A DNA stretch of 64,000 nucleotides from Jeotgalibaca ciconiae. Its GTDB lineage: Bacteria > Bacillota > Bacilli > Lactobacillales > Aerococcaceae. Location: NCBI RefSeq assembly GCF_003955755.1, contig NZ_CP034465.1:434001-498000 (forward strand). The letters are read 5' to 3'. The notes beneath the pieces were generated by a model. The model was not told the origin of the DNA. It saw only the letters and a program-made list of their open reading frames with translations, and searched no databases. Positions 1 through 7,886 of this stretch are shown here, piece by piece (within the stretch, counting starts at the first letter, position 1; each line of letters starts with the position of its first letter). The translations under genes were made by a program, and so were the position numbers.

Positions 1-1
1 C

Positions 2-691
2 CCCGATTTGGTCTTGCGGTCCACACCGACAAAAATAAAAAACTTATTACTTAAATCCACACGGAAGAAAATATCGGAAAACCGCGCCCGCAAGAAGGCG
101 GAAGACTTAATCGCTCTGGCACAGGATGCTTATCCGGCTGTAACCCAAAACAGTGTCCACTGTCAAAAGACGAGCTATTATGCGGAAAAGCTCCAAGATC
201 TGCTCCTCCAAAAGGAGGCACTCCAAAGCCAGTTGATAGAAACAGCGCGGGAACTGCCGGAACACAATTTATACATCACCATCCCAGGGATTGGTGAACT
301 GTCCTCGGCCTTATTGATCGGTGAACTGGGCGACGTGCGACGATTTGAGACGCCCAATCAGCTGAACGCTTTTGTGGGCATTGATATCCGCCGATATCAA
401 TCCGGCAAGTACACAGGCAAGGACCACATTAATAAACGGGGCAATCCGAAAGGCAGGAAAATATTATTTTTTTGCGTGAGAAACATGATTCGCCAACAAA
501 AGGCTGCCCCGAATCATGTCGTGGATTATTATTATAAATTAAAAAAGCAACCCATCCCCAAGAAGGATAAGGTTGCAGTCGTAGCCTGCATGAACAAACT
601 ACTCAAATGTATGCATTCCATGGTGAGGAACCATACCAAGTACGACTATGCGTACATGGCCTCTAAGAGCCCAACTTTACAGTTAATATAG
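2..691 (+). CDS. IS110-family transposase, C-terminal part (5' end outside window)
   Basis: The reading frame is open to the left edge, so the 5' part lies outside the window. About 230 residues are visible. They hold the C-terminal IS116/IS110/IS902 domain: helix-hairpin-helix-like TIPGIGELSSALLIGEL (about residues 91-107 counted from the TTG at position 8), then FVGIDIRRYQSGKYTG, whose Ser at about 132 corresponds to the conserved serine of this domain, then KRGNPKGRK. Family members are usually near 400 residues and carry an N-terminal DEDD RuvC-like domain, which would be off-window. The last codons run on normally to a stop, so the 3' end seems intact. Family assignment is confident; whether the element is functional cannot be judged. 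Confidence 0.88.
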   Translation, partial: PDLVLRSTPTKIKNLLLKSTRKKISENRARKKAEDLIALAQDAYPAVTQNSVHCQKTSYYAEKLQDLLLQKEALQSQLIETARELPEHNLYITIPGIGELSSALLIGELGDVRRFETPNQLNAFVGIDIRRYQSGKYTGKDHINKRGNPKGRKILFFCVRNMIRQQKAAPNHVVDYYYKLKKQPIPKKDKVAVVACMNKLLKCMHSMVRNHTKYDYAYMASKSPTLQLI

Positions 692-851
692 CACAACACC
701 CCGCAAAAAAATAGTAAAAGGGATGTTTATTTAGCATGCCTATTTTCTTATCAAGATTAGCCTCTGAACCAACTCTCCAATGAAGAGTTTAAGATACATA
801 TACTAATAGATAAATATTAGATATATATCACTTGACTAAACGTAGGAAATA
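692..851. other. non-coding stretch behind the IS110 transposase
   Basis: A+T-rich sequence with no ORF that looks like a gene. It presumably contains the right end of the IS110 element, but these elements lack clear terminal inverted repeats and I could not place the boundary. No promoter or hairpin stands out. Confidence 0.4.
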
Positions 852-1022
852 GGGGCTGGGAAGAAACTCCAGCCCCTTGACTATACCCGAAAATTGTAGC
901 ATAAACGTGCTCAAAAAGGCAGCCCCGACGTCCACTTCACGAATAATGCTCTGATGGTTTACAACCATCCTGCGCTTATTCGCTCCAGTGATCCGGGGCT
1001 AAACGCCTTTTTTCCCACTCTC
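852..1022 (-). repeat. hairpin-rich interspersed repeat, copy A
   Basis: About 170 bp, nearly identical to copy D (62933-63104) and similar in reverse orientation to copies B (7121-7292) and C (51708-51820). On its sense strand (minus here) it starts GAGAGTGGGAAAAAAGGCG six bases beyond the stop of the methyltransferase gene. It can fold as a long rod: AAAAAGGC with GCCTTTTT, AGCCCCG with CGGGGCT, CGAATAA with TTATTCG, closed by GATGGTT/AACCATC. A second hairpin, GGGGCTGG/CCAGCCCC, lies at the far end (852-876). It may act as a 3' UTR or terminator element. No ORF is visible in it. Confidence 0.85.
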
Positions 1023-1027
1023 TATTT

Positions 1028-1744
1028 TTACTTTTTCTTCCAAACCATAATACAATCTTCACTTGTAGATGTAAGTGGTTCTTCTTCCCAATTTTCCCAT
1101 TTATGAAGTAATTCAAATCCAGTCAGTTTTCCCATTAGTTCCAACTCAGATGGCCATAGGTAGCGGTGTTTTGTCTGATAGGATTCCGTATCTTTTGAGG
1201 CAAGATTGTACTGATAAGAAGTTACTAATTGATTAATACGATCATATTTATCAAAGCCTAGATATTCTTCTTCCAGAGCATAAGGAGCAATATCATCCTT
1301 CACAATCTGATCTACTCTTGGAATAAATGTTTCAATGACAAAAATACCGCCTGGCTTTAAATGATCCGCTGTATTTTGAAAACAAGCAACTTGTTTCTCT
1401 AAATCTAATAAGTAAGTGATTCCATTAAAAATTAAATAAACCATATCAAACTGTTTATCTAATTTTGTTTTACTCATATCGCCATAAACCATATGAACAT
1501 TTTGATTACCTTCTTTTTTGCTGAGAACCTCCAGCATTTTTTTAGAGTTGTCCATTCCCCAAAGCTGGAAGCCTCGTTTGGATAATGGAATCGCAATACG
1601 GCCTGTGCCAACTGCGAACTCTAAAATATCTTTTCCTGGAGATAGTTTTTCTAGTATATCAACAGTTGGTAATACGAATTCTCTTGTATTTAAAGGATAA
1701 ATATCTTCATCATAGTCATTAGCGATTTTGTCAAAAGAATTCAC
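1028..1744 (-). CDS. class I SAM-dependent methyltransferase
   Basis: 238 residues. The SAM-binding motif I appears as ILEFAVGTGRIAIPL at about residues 40-54, and motif II as the acidic GMDNSKKML near 78-86, with VYGDMSKTKL further on. This is the compact Methyltransf_25/11 layout with a C-terminal beta extension. The substrate cannot be read from sequence. The start is GTG, decided by AAGGAGAGG just upstream; no better ATG exists. It is the last gene of a minus-strand unit behind the ROK kinase (20 bp apart), so it is probably cotranscribed with GH36, GntR and ROK, although a methyltransferase has no obvious job in alpha-galactoside use. Repeat copy A follows its stop directly. Confidence 0.82.
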   Translation of the reverse strand: MNSFDKIANDYDEDIYPLNTREFVLPTVDILEKLSPGKDILEFAVGTGRIAIPLSKRGFQLWGMDNSKKMLEVLSKKEGNQNVHMVYGDMSKTKLDKQFDMVYLIFNGITYLLDLEKQVACFQNTADHLKPGGIFVIETFIPRVDQIVKDDIAPYALEEEYLGFDKYDRINQLVTSYQYNLASKDTESYQTKHRYLWPSELELMGKLTGFELLHKWENWEEEPLTSTSEDCIMVWKKK

Positions 1745-1764
1745 AATACCCTCTCCTTATCCCA

Positions 1765-2658
1765 TTACTTTAGCTTGATTTGTTTTGTTTGATTCGCATA
1801 AGATGCAACGGCTCCTAATAAATTTGCATCATTAAGGAAATGACAAGCGACAATTTCAGCATGTACATCCGTTGCTTTGGTTTTCTCCAAATATTGATTA
1901 ACAAGGACAGAAACATCTGATATCAATTCCTCACGGCTTGATATCCCTCCTCCAATAATAACTTTATCTGGATTAAATGCAACCAGTAATAGCTGAATCC
2001 CTCTAGCTAAACTTGTCTTGAGACGACTCACATACCTTTGAGCTAGTTCTTCCCCCTCTTCCGCACGTTCAAAAAGCATCTTTCCAGAAATGGCTTGATC
2101 GATACCGAGTTCTTCTTGGTATTCATTTGCCGCTCGAACAGGGCTTGCTAAATCGCTAAGCGTTTTATTCTCCTCAAGAAGCATGTAGCCAAACTCTCCG
2201 CCAAATAAGTTCTGCCCTTTTACTAACTCTCGATTTATAATGACTGCCCCACCAATACCAGACCCAATGACAAAAAATAATGCATTTTGAATATTTGAAG
2301 CTGCTCCTTGCCATAGTTCTGCTAGAGCTGCACAGTTTGCATCATTTTCTATGCTTACAGGCACTCCTAACAACTTTGTTAACTCTTCTCTAAGGGGAAT
2401 ATGGTGAATGTAAGGGACAGCGCTAATTCCTTTTATTACTCCTTCTACCGTATCGACAGCTCCAGGACAGCTAAAAGCCGCACCAACAAATGCTCCAGAT
2501 TTTTCTTTCAATAGCTGAAAGGTATTTTTGAGAGTCTCTTTCATTTCTTCCCATGTCTCTGGGGTTGAAAACTTAGATTGATTTGTCAAACCCTCTTCTT
2601 GTGACCAAACGGCATATTTAACTGCTGTTCCGCCAATATCGAATACTGCTATCTGCAT
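1765..2658 (-). CDS. ROK-family sugar kinase
   Basis: 297 residues of the ROK fold. The N-terminal phosphate loop is FDIGGTAVKYAV (residues 6-17); the catalytic segment IENDANCAALAE has the probable base Asp106; the second phosphate motif is GSGIGGAV (132-139). The usual zinc signature (GxxGH followed by CxCGxxGC) is absent: the segment reads GGEFGYMLLEEN, as I recall for some Firmicutes ROK kinases including beta-glucoside kinase types. The protein probably phosphorylates a free sugar in the cytosol. Lying between a GntR gene and near a GH36 alpha-galactosidase, it may act on galactose, glucose or the released sugar; specificity is unresolved. ATG start with GAGGA upstream. Confidence 0.85.
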   Translation of the reverse strand: MQIAVFDIGGTAVKYAVWSQEEGLTNQSKFSTPETWEEMKETLKNTFQLLKEKSGAFVGAAFSCPGAVDTVEGVIKGISAVPYIHHIPLREELTKLLGVPVSIENDANCAALAELWQGAASNIQNALFFVIGSGIGGAVIINRELVKGQNLFGGEFGYMLLEENKTLSDLASPVRAANEYQEELGIDQAISGKMLFERAEEGEELAQRYVSRLKTSLARGIQLLLVAFNPDKVIIGGGISSREELISDVSVLVNQYLEKTKATDVHAEIVACHFLNDANLLGAVASYANQTKQIKLK

Positions 2659-2678
2659 ATCTTTTCCTCGTTTCTACT

Positions 2679-3392
2679 TTAATTTCTTGTTAACACAATT
2701 TGTGCTGCGTACATATCATAACGATGAACAGAAATAGAATATTCAAAGGCAGTTCCTGCACTTAAGAAACCAACTTGTTCCGCGACCGCAACGGGATCTC
2801 CATATTCCAAGTTCAATTTTTCTGCTTCAAAATCAGTTGCTTTTCGAACGGTTATTTCACGATGCGCACTTTGAATACTCAGAGATAATTTCTCCTCAAT
2901 GTACTCATAAATCGAACCTGAAACGTTCTCCCTCTTTAAATAAGGGATGATATCAATCGGCATGTATGTTTTTTCAATAACGAAAGGGTTTCCCTCCTTT
3001 AATCGGACACGATAAATGTCATAAACAAAATAATCAAGAGCCATGTTCAGCTTTTCAGCGACTTCTTCTGGTGGATGTACAATTGAAAAATCAAGTATCT
3101 CACTCTCTATTTTTTCTCCTGGACTTATTGCGGTTGTTCCTCTGAATTGATTCGCCATCGTAACTCGTTTTGTTTCTTCAGGTCCCATATCTTTTACAAA
3201 AGTACCGGAACCTCGTCTTTTAATAATCAGTCCCTCTGTAACAAGTAGATCAAGAGCTTTCTTCACTGTCATTTTACTTACGTCGTAAATTTCACATAAT
3301 TCCCTTTCAAAAGGGATTTGTTCATTTGCTTGATATGTTCTATCTAGAATCTTATTTCGAATGTCATTTGAAATCATTCTATACTTTTGCAA
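2679..3392 (-). CDS. GntR-family transcriptional regulator (HutC/UTRA type)
   Basis: 237 residues. The N-terminal winged helix (about 1-70) contains ERELCEIYDVSKMTVKKALDLL and the wing RRGSGTFV. The C-terminal UTRA ligand domain (about 85-235) carries the YxIYRVR and EKTYMP segments typical of sugar-phosphate-sensing members. The start is most likely TTG: GAAGGTGA sits at the right distance, and an internal ATG at residue 6 would cut into the first helix. The gene lies 42 bp after GH36 and 20 bp before the ROK gene, so it is probably the local regulator of that unit. Its operator was not recognised with confidence. Confidence 0.88.
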   Translation of the reverse strand: MQKYRMISNDIRNKILDRTYQANEQIPFERELCEIYDVSKMTVKKALDLLVTEGLIIKRRGSGTFVKDMGPEETKRVTMANQFRGTTAISPGEKIESEILDFSIVHPPEEVAEKLNMALDYFVYDIYRVRLKEGNPFVIEKTYMPIDIIPYLKRENVSGSIYEYIEEKLSLSIQSAHREITVRKATDFEAEKLNLEYGDPVAVAEQVGFLSAGTAFEYSISVHRYDMYAAQIVLTRN

Positions 3393-3434
3393 AAAATCAC
3401 CTTCTTCTCTAAAAAATAAATAACATATCCTTAT

Positions 3435-5672
3435 CTAGTTTTCTTTGCTTTTTAGGTAATAAATCCGGCTGGAAAAATCGCCTTCCTTTTCTTGTGCCCA
3501 ATAATCGTTTGCTCTGCCGATAAAGTTGCCGCCTAAAATTAATCCGACATTCATTAAATCACTTCCATATCGAATTTGCTTTTCATCATTAACCGTATAA
3601 GCACTATTTTCTAATAATCCCTGTAATTTTAGTCGTTTATATGGTGGATTCGGTCCAGCAAGCACACGATAATGTCCTACTAGTGCTTCTTTTTTATCTT
3701 TTGAAACGACCATCCATGCTGTTTCATTTTCTTCAAAAGGACTGAACAGACGATAAAAATCACCATTAAAAATTAATTCTTGATACTCTTTGACAAATAA
3801 AATTTGCTGTTTTATCTCTGTCTTCTCATCATTTGTTAATTCGGTAGGATCCAATTCATATCCAAAGGTTCCAAATAAAGCTACATCTCCCCTCATTTTT
3901 AAAGAGGTTTTCCTGCCTACTTGATGATTTGGAACTGCTGAAACATGAGCGCCAATTGAAGACAACGGATATACCATTGAAGCACCATATTGAATTTTTA
4001 ATCGTTCAACGGCGTCTGTATCGTCGCTAGCCCATGTTTGAGGCGCATAATATAATAACGCTGGATCAAAACGCCCCCCGCCACCTGCACAAGATTCGAT
4101 TAATAAGTCAGGATATTTTTCGAGCAGTTTCTCGTAAAGCTCGTACACACCTAATATATAGCGATGAAAAACTTCCCCTTGTTGATTTGACGATAAATTA
4201 TTTGAATAGGCTTCTGAAATATAGCGGTTCATGTCCCATTTTACATAATCAATTTTATTTCCTTCCAATATAGCATCCATTTGCTGGAAAATAGCCTCTA
4301 CCACTTCTTTTCTCGAAAAATCTAAAACAAACTGATTGCGTCCATGTGAAATATTCTTATTCGGATGACCGGTGAGCCATTCTGGATGTTCATTAAATAA
4401 AGATGTTCCTTTCGAAATCATCTCAGGCTCAAACCACAACCCAAATTTAAGCCCTTTCTCATGAATTTTTTGAATAAGTCCCTTCATTCCGTTCGGCAAT
4501 TTTGCTTCATCTACTGTCCAATCTCCTAGTGATGACGAATCATCATTTCTCTTTCCAAACCAGCCGTCATCCAATACAAACAAATCGATACCCAGCTGTT
4601 TGGCTTCTTCAACAATTTCCATAATCTTATCTTCTGTAAAATTAAAATAAGTAGCTTCCCAGTTGTTGATTAAGATCGGTCTGCTATTACGAGCCCATCT
4701 AGGATGAACAAGATGATCTAAATAAAATGAATGATAGGTTTGGCTCATTCCATTTATCCCTTGATCACTATAAACCATTACTACCTCGGGGGTTTGAAAC
4801 TCCTCTTGAGGATTTAACTTCCATGAAAATTGATAAGGATTGATTCCCATCATCACACGCGTTACATCGTAAGAATCAACTTCAACTTGCCCTAAAAAGT
4901 TTCCACTGTAAACAAAGTGAAAACCAAATACTTCCCCTTGCTGTTCCGTTGAACTTGGACGGGGTAATGCCATAAATGGATTATGAACATGACTGCTGGC
5001 TCCCCTCGTACTGCTGATTTGCTGAACTCCTCTGATTAATGGTTTTCGCTCCACATGCGTCTCTCTTGCCCATGCTCCATACAAGTGGATAAAATCAAAC
5101 TCATTTTCTGGGAAATCTATACTCATGCTCATGAGGCGTTCAATCGATAAAGTATTTGTCCCATTATTAATCATTTTTGAGCTGCGTACAAGGACCGATT
5201 GATTTTCGAAAATAGTATATAAGAGATATAATTCTAATTCAGAATATTGATCTTTCATTTGAATAATCAACGTCTCTGCAGACTCTTCATCTGAAAAGGT
5301 CATCGGCAAACCTTTTATTTTTTGTTTTCCTTTTTGTACCTCATAACCAACGTAATCAAAATGTGAAAGGTAATCGCCATCGTCATATTGAATTTCAACA
5401 GCTGGATACCGAAAATCGGTTGTTCCATAAACAGGAGATTCTTGCCTGACATGTTCTAAAGAAGTCGTATGATTTCCTTCATAAAGATTATTAGAAGGAC
5501 GCACCTCTCTTTCAATCAAGTAATCATAAGAAGACATCGTCTGAATTGCTTTTCCATAGTATAAGTGCTCGAGTATATTTGTTTCTTCCATTACCCGAAA
5601 AAGATAGCTTAGCTTCCCATTTGTTAAATGAAACGATTTTTCATTCTCATTCACATGAATCATTTTTATCAT
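3435..5672 (-). CDS. GH36 alpha-galactosidase
   Basis: 745 residues from the ATG at 5672, the usual length of the Firmicutes GH36 tetrameric enzymes. The start was moved inward: AAAGGTGG (5680-5687) lies 7 bases before this ATG, whereas a longer frame opening at 5729 has no ribosome site. Motifs: FVLDDGWFG, then the nucleophile in DYVKWDMNR (Asp about 480), ESCAGGGGRFD, and the acid/base in WASDDTDA (about 549-550). The enzyme hydrolyses alpha-1,6-galactosides such as melibiose and raffinose. No signal peptide, so it is cytosolic. First gene of a unit with GntR, ROK and methyltransferase, with a promoter and cre-like site directly upstream. No transporter is encoded beside it. Confidence 0.93.
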   Translation of the reverse strand: MIKMIHVNENEKSFHLTNGKLSYLFRVMEETNILEHLYYGKAIQTMSSYDYLIEREVRPSNNLYEGNHTTSLEHVRQESPVYGTTDFRYPAVEIQYDDGDYLSHFDYVGYEVQKGKQKIKGLPMTFSDEESAETLIIQMKDQYSELELYLLYTIFENQSVLVRSSKMINNGTNTLSIERLMSMSIDFPENEFDFIHLYGAWARETHVERKPLIRGVQQISSTRGASSHVHNPFMALPRPSSTEQQGEVFGFHFVYSGNFLGQVEVDSYDVTRVMMGINPYQFSWKLNPQEEFQTPEVVMVYSDQGINGMSQTYHSFYLDHLVHPRWARNSRPILINNWEATYFNFTEDKIMEIVEEAKQLGIDLFVLDDGWFGKRNDDSSSLGDWTVDEAKLPNGMKGLIQKIHEKGLKFGLWFEPEMISKGTSLFNEHPEWLTGHPNKNISHGRNQFVLDFSRKEVVEAIFQQMDAILEGNKIDYVKWDMNRYISEAYSNNLSSNQQGEVFHRYILGVYELYEKLLEKYPDLLIESCAGGGGRFDPALLYYAPQTWASDDTDAVERLKIQYGASMVYPLSSIGAHVSAVPNHQVGRKTSLKMRGDVALFGTFGYELDPTELTNDEKTEIKQQILFVKEYQELIFNGDFYRLFSPFEENETAWMVVSKDKKEALVGHYRVLAGPNPPYKRLKLQGLLENSAYTVNDEKQIRYGSDLMNVGLILGGNFIGRANDYWAQEKEGDFSSRIYYLKSKEN

Positions 5673-5728
5673 GAGGATTCCACCTTTATTTATATTGTCT
5701 TTAAATTCCAAAAGTATATATCTATTCA

Positions 5729-5769
5729 AGTAATCGTTTACATTATAGCTTAATTTATAGTTTTGTAAA
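5729..5769 (-). promoter_or_regulatory. promoter and cre-like site of the GH36 unit
   Basis: On the minus strand, -35 TTTACA (5764-5769), 16 bp, then -10 TATAAT (5742-5747). Immediately downstream, TGTAAACGATTACT (5729-5742) fits the CcpA cre consensus at 13 of 14 positions and would overlap the start of transcription. Carbon catabolite repression is the expected effect. Confidence 0.65.
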
Positions 5770-5892
5770 GTATTATTTCCAATCTAACTGGGTTTAAAAA
5801 TATTGGAATGGTTATCAGAAAATTAATTTTTGAGACGAAACAATCCATGTTATACTTATAAATAACATCCTAATTAGTAAGGAGTGAAACTT

Positions 5893-6528
5893 ATGAAAAT
5901 TGAAATTTGGTCAGATTTTGTCTGTCCTTTCTGCTATATTGGAAAACAAAAACTGGACCACGTTTTAAAGAATTTTGAACATAAAGATCAAATTGAAATC
6001 GAATTCAGGAGTTTTGAATTAGACCCTTCTGCCCGATACGTTCCCGGCAAATCGATTTATGAAACTTTTTCTGAAAGTAAAGGCATGCCCATGGAACAAG
6101 TACACAGTATTTTTAATCAAGTTACCCAAGCAGCAAAAGAAGTGGGGCTTGAATTTCGTTTTGATATCGCGCAAACTGCTAATACATTCGATGCGCATCG
6201 CCTCTATCATTACGCTGCCTCTTTCGGCAAAGGAAATGAGTACGTTGAAAGATTGAAACATGCTCATTTTATTGAAGGAAAAGTAATCAGTGACTACCAT
6301 GTCTTGGCAGAACTTGCACAAGAAATTGGCGTGAACAAAGAAGATGCCCTTCGCATTTTAGAATCAGATGCATATACCGATCATGTACGCTCTGATATAA
6401 AAGAAGCTCATCAAATCGGCATTCAAGGTGTACCCTTCTTCATATTTAACCGTAAATATGCCATCTCCGGAGCTCAGCCGGAAGAGATATTCGTCAAGAC
6501 ATTAGAGACTGCTTGGTCAGAAAAATGA
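5893..6528 (+). CDS. DsbA-family oxidoreductase, FrnE-like
   Basis: 211 residues from the ATG at 5893, which has AAGGAG nine bases upstream. A GTG at 5884 abuts that site and is too close to serve. A thioredoxin-fold protein: the active-site CPFC is at residues 11-14 in WSDFVCPFCYIGKQK, the helical insertion includes NTFDAHRLYHYA, and the cis-Pro loop is GIQGVPFFIFN near the C terminus. FrnE-like proteins are cytosolic thiol-disulfide oxidoreductases or isomerases; no signal peptide is present. Monocistronic or coupled with the next gene (19 bp gap). Confidence 0.88.
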   Translation: MKIEIWSDFVCPFCYIGKQKLDHVLKNFEHKDQIEIEFRSFELDPSARYVPGKSIYETFSESKGMPMEQVHSIFNQVTQAAKEVGLEFRFDIAQTANTFDAHRLYHYAASFGKGNEYVERLKHAHFIEGKVISDYHVLAELAQEIGVNKEDALRILESDAYTDHVRSDIKEAHQIGIQGVPFFIFNRKYAISGAQPEEIFVKTLETAWSEK

Positions 6529-6547
6529 AAGTACAGGAGGTGAGATA

Positions 6548-7054
6548 ATGGGTTTGTTTGATTTTTTTAGACAAAATAAAAAAGAAAAGACAACTTCTGA
6601 AATTGTACAACCTATTAATATAGAAGAAACAGAAAATTCTCCTATTGTTTTTGAAACAAAATTAACAGCAAATGACTTCAATGCAACATCGAATTTGATA
6701 GAATCCATCGTAAGTAAAATGGTCAACGAAGATCCTTTTCAAAATTTTTATAGAGGGATGGTTGATGATGATTTTATTATTGGAACGAAAAGAGTTTACA
6801 GGTATGAAGAAATAACAACGATGAATGTAGACATCGATACTCGTACAAAACCAATCCTCTCCATTGAAGGAATTCAGTTAGGAATCGTTCCAGAACATAT
6901 CTTTTCAGAAATGAAGAAATATGAAAGCAAACATGTATTGACTACTTTTGTATTTGTTACAGGAGGACCTTATAAGGAATTCTCTAATGAAACCAATCAA
7001 ATAGTCAGTGGAGACACACCTTATAATCTAGACGTCTACATTCAATACAATTAA
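6548..7054 (+). CDS. hypothetical protein (unrecognised)
   Basis: 168 residues with an excellent ribosome site (AGGAGGTGA) before the ATG. The N terminus MGLFDFFRQNKKEK is a short amphipathic/basic segment as seen in small bacterial proteins of the YegP or DUF-type 'GLFDFF' group; the remainder is acidic and mixed alpha/beta with no Cys pair, signal peptide or membrane segment. I do not recognise a family. It follows the FrnE-like gene by 19 bp and is followed by repeat copy B and a terminator, so it ends the transcript. Confidence 0.7.
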   Translation: MGLFDFFRQNKKEKTTSEIVQPINIEETENSPIVFETKLTANDFNATSNLIESIVSKMVNEDPFQNFYRGMVDDDFIIGTKRVYRYEEITTMNVDIDTRTKPILSIEGIQLGIVPEHIFSEMKKYESKHVLTTFVFVTGGPYKEFSNETNQIVSGDTPYNLDVYIQYN

Positions 7055-7120
7055 AAAAGTAATGGAAATTCCGTTAAATGAGATTGAAAAGGACAATCTT
7101 CCGTAGATAAAGAGTCTTTT

Positions 7121-7292
7121 GAGAGTGGGAAAAAAGGCGTTCAGCCCCGAATCACTGGAGCGAATAAGCGCAAGATGGTTGCAGACCATCTGAGCATGAT
7201 TCGTGAAGTGGACGTCGGGGCTGCCTTTTTGAGCACATTTACGCTACATTATTCGGGTATAGGAAAGAGGCTGGGAGTTTTTTCCCAGCCCC
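7121..7292 (+). repeat. hairpin-rich interspersed repeat, copy B
   Basis: Same element as copy A, in plus orientation, starting GAGAGTGGGAAAAAAGGCG 66 bp after the stop of the preceding gene. The apical stem is AGATGGT/ACCATCT with a different loop from A, and the distal hairpin is GGCTGGGA/TCCCAGCC. Stem pairing is kept while loops and some flanks vary, which points to a folded RNA or DNA structure. Confidence 0.85.
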
Positions 7293-7311
7293 GAAGATAG
7301 TTAATTTTTTT

Positions 7312-7352
7312 AGCAGTTGAGGGTGCTTTAGGTGCCTTTGACTGCTTTTTTT
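7312..7352 (+). terminator. intrinsic terminator
   Basis: AGCAGTTGAGG pairs imperfectly with CCTTTGACTGCT, followed by a run of seven T. Reads on the plus strand and would end the FrnE-like/hypothetical transcript behind repeat copy B. Confidence 0.6.
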
Positions 7353-7847
7353 GTTTGAAGAATACTTCAGCAGTTATATTTACCTAAGAGATATTCGTTG
7401 AAAGCTGAAAAGTTTCTCAGATCAATAATTCCAGGTCTTCTTATTAATGTTCATTTGTCAATTTCATTCAGTGGCAATTTTCTATGCCCTCACTGGACAA
7501 TATTAGGTATTAATTCCATCTAGTGGGGGCAAAACTATTGTTCAGTAGACAAAATAAAGCAAGCAAGGGATGTGAGGGGAAAGAAAATTGGTATGTTAGA
7601 CATTTAGAGCAGAAAAACTTATAGAACTCTCGCAATTAGAAAAGCGGACAAGTCCACCTTGGCCTATGAAAAAATAGGAAATTTGACCCTGAATTGTCAG
7701 GAGACTTCACGCTTCAGCGGGTTAGTCGAATGATATGCGTTAGCGAGCAGCGAAGCGCGCAATGGGGCAAATTTATCTTTTTTTCGATAGGCCAGGACTT
7801 GGGAGCTAGACATTGATGGCTGAACTTATAATTCCCTAGTCTATTAA
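7353..7847. other. gene-free decayed intergenic stretch
   Basis: About 500 bp without a credible gene. It contains TGCCCTCACT/AGTGGGGGCA as a near-perfect inverted repeat (about 7484-7532). Two tracts (about 7606-7660 and 7786-7835) share wording with tracts at 26256-26320, 29505-29550 and 43905-43956 (for example AGAAAAGCGGACAA, GCTAGACATYGATRGC, GAAAAACTTATAGAACTCTC). Between them, 7705-7765 is locally G+C-rich and unlike its surroundings. It looks like a scar of old insertions. Confidence 0.4.
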
Positions 7848-7886
7848 AAAAATCCTTTTTTGCATAAATAGCAAAAAAGGATTTTT
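7848..7886. terminator. bidirectional intrinsic terminator
   Basis: AAAAATCCTTTTTTGC pairs perfectly with GCAAAAAAGGATTTTT across a 7-base loop. It touches the stop codon of the minus-strand oxidoreductase gene. Confidence 0.8.

Noticed and set aside
852-1022. Repeat copy A as part of the IS110 element or its bridge RNA
   Set aside because: Copies B, C and D occur without any IS110 gene nearby, so the repeat is independent of the element.
7484-7532. Inverted repeat TGCCCTCACT/AGTGGGGGCA as a small RNA or IS end
   Set aside because: Single occurrence, one mismatched pair, no promoter, T-tract or target duplication.
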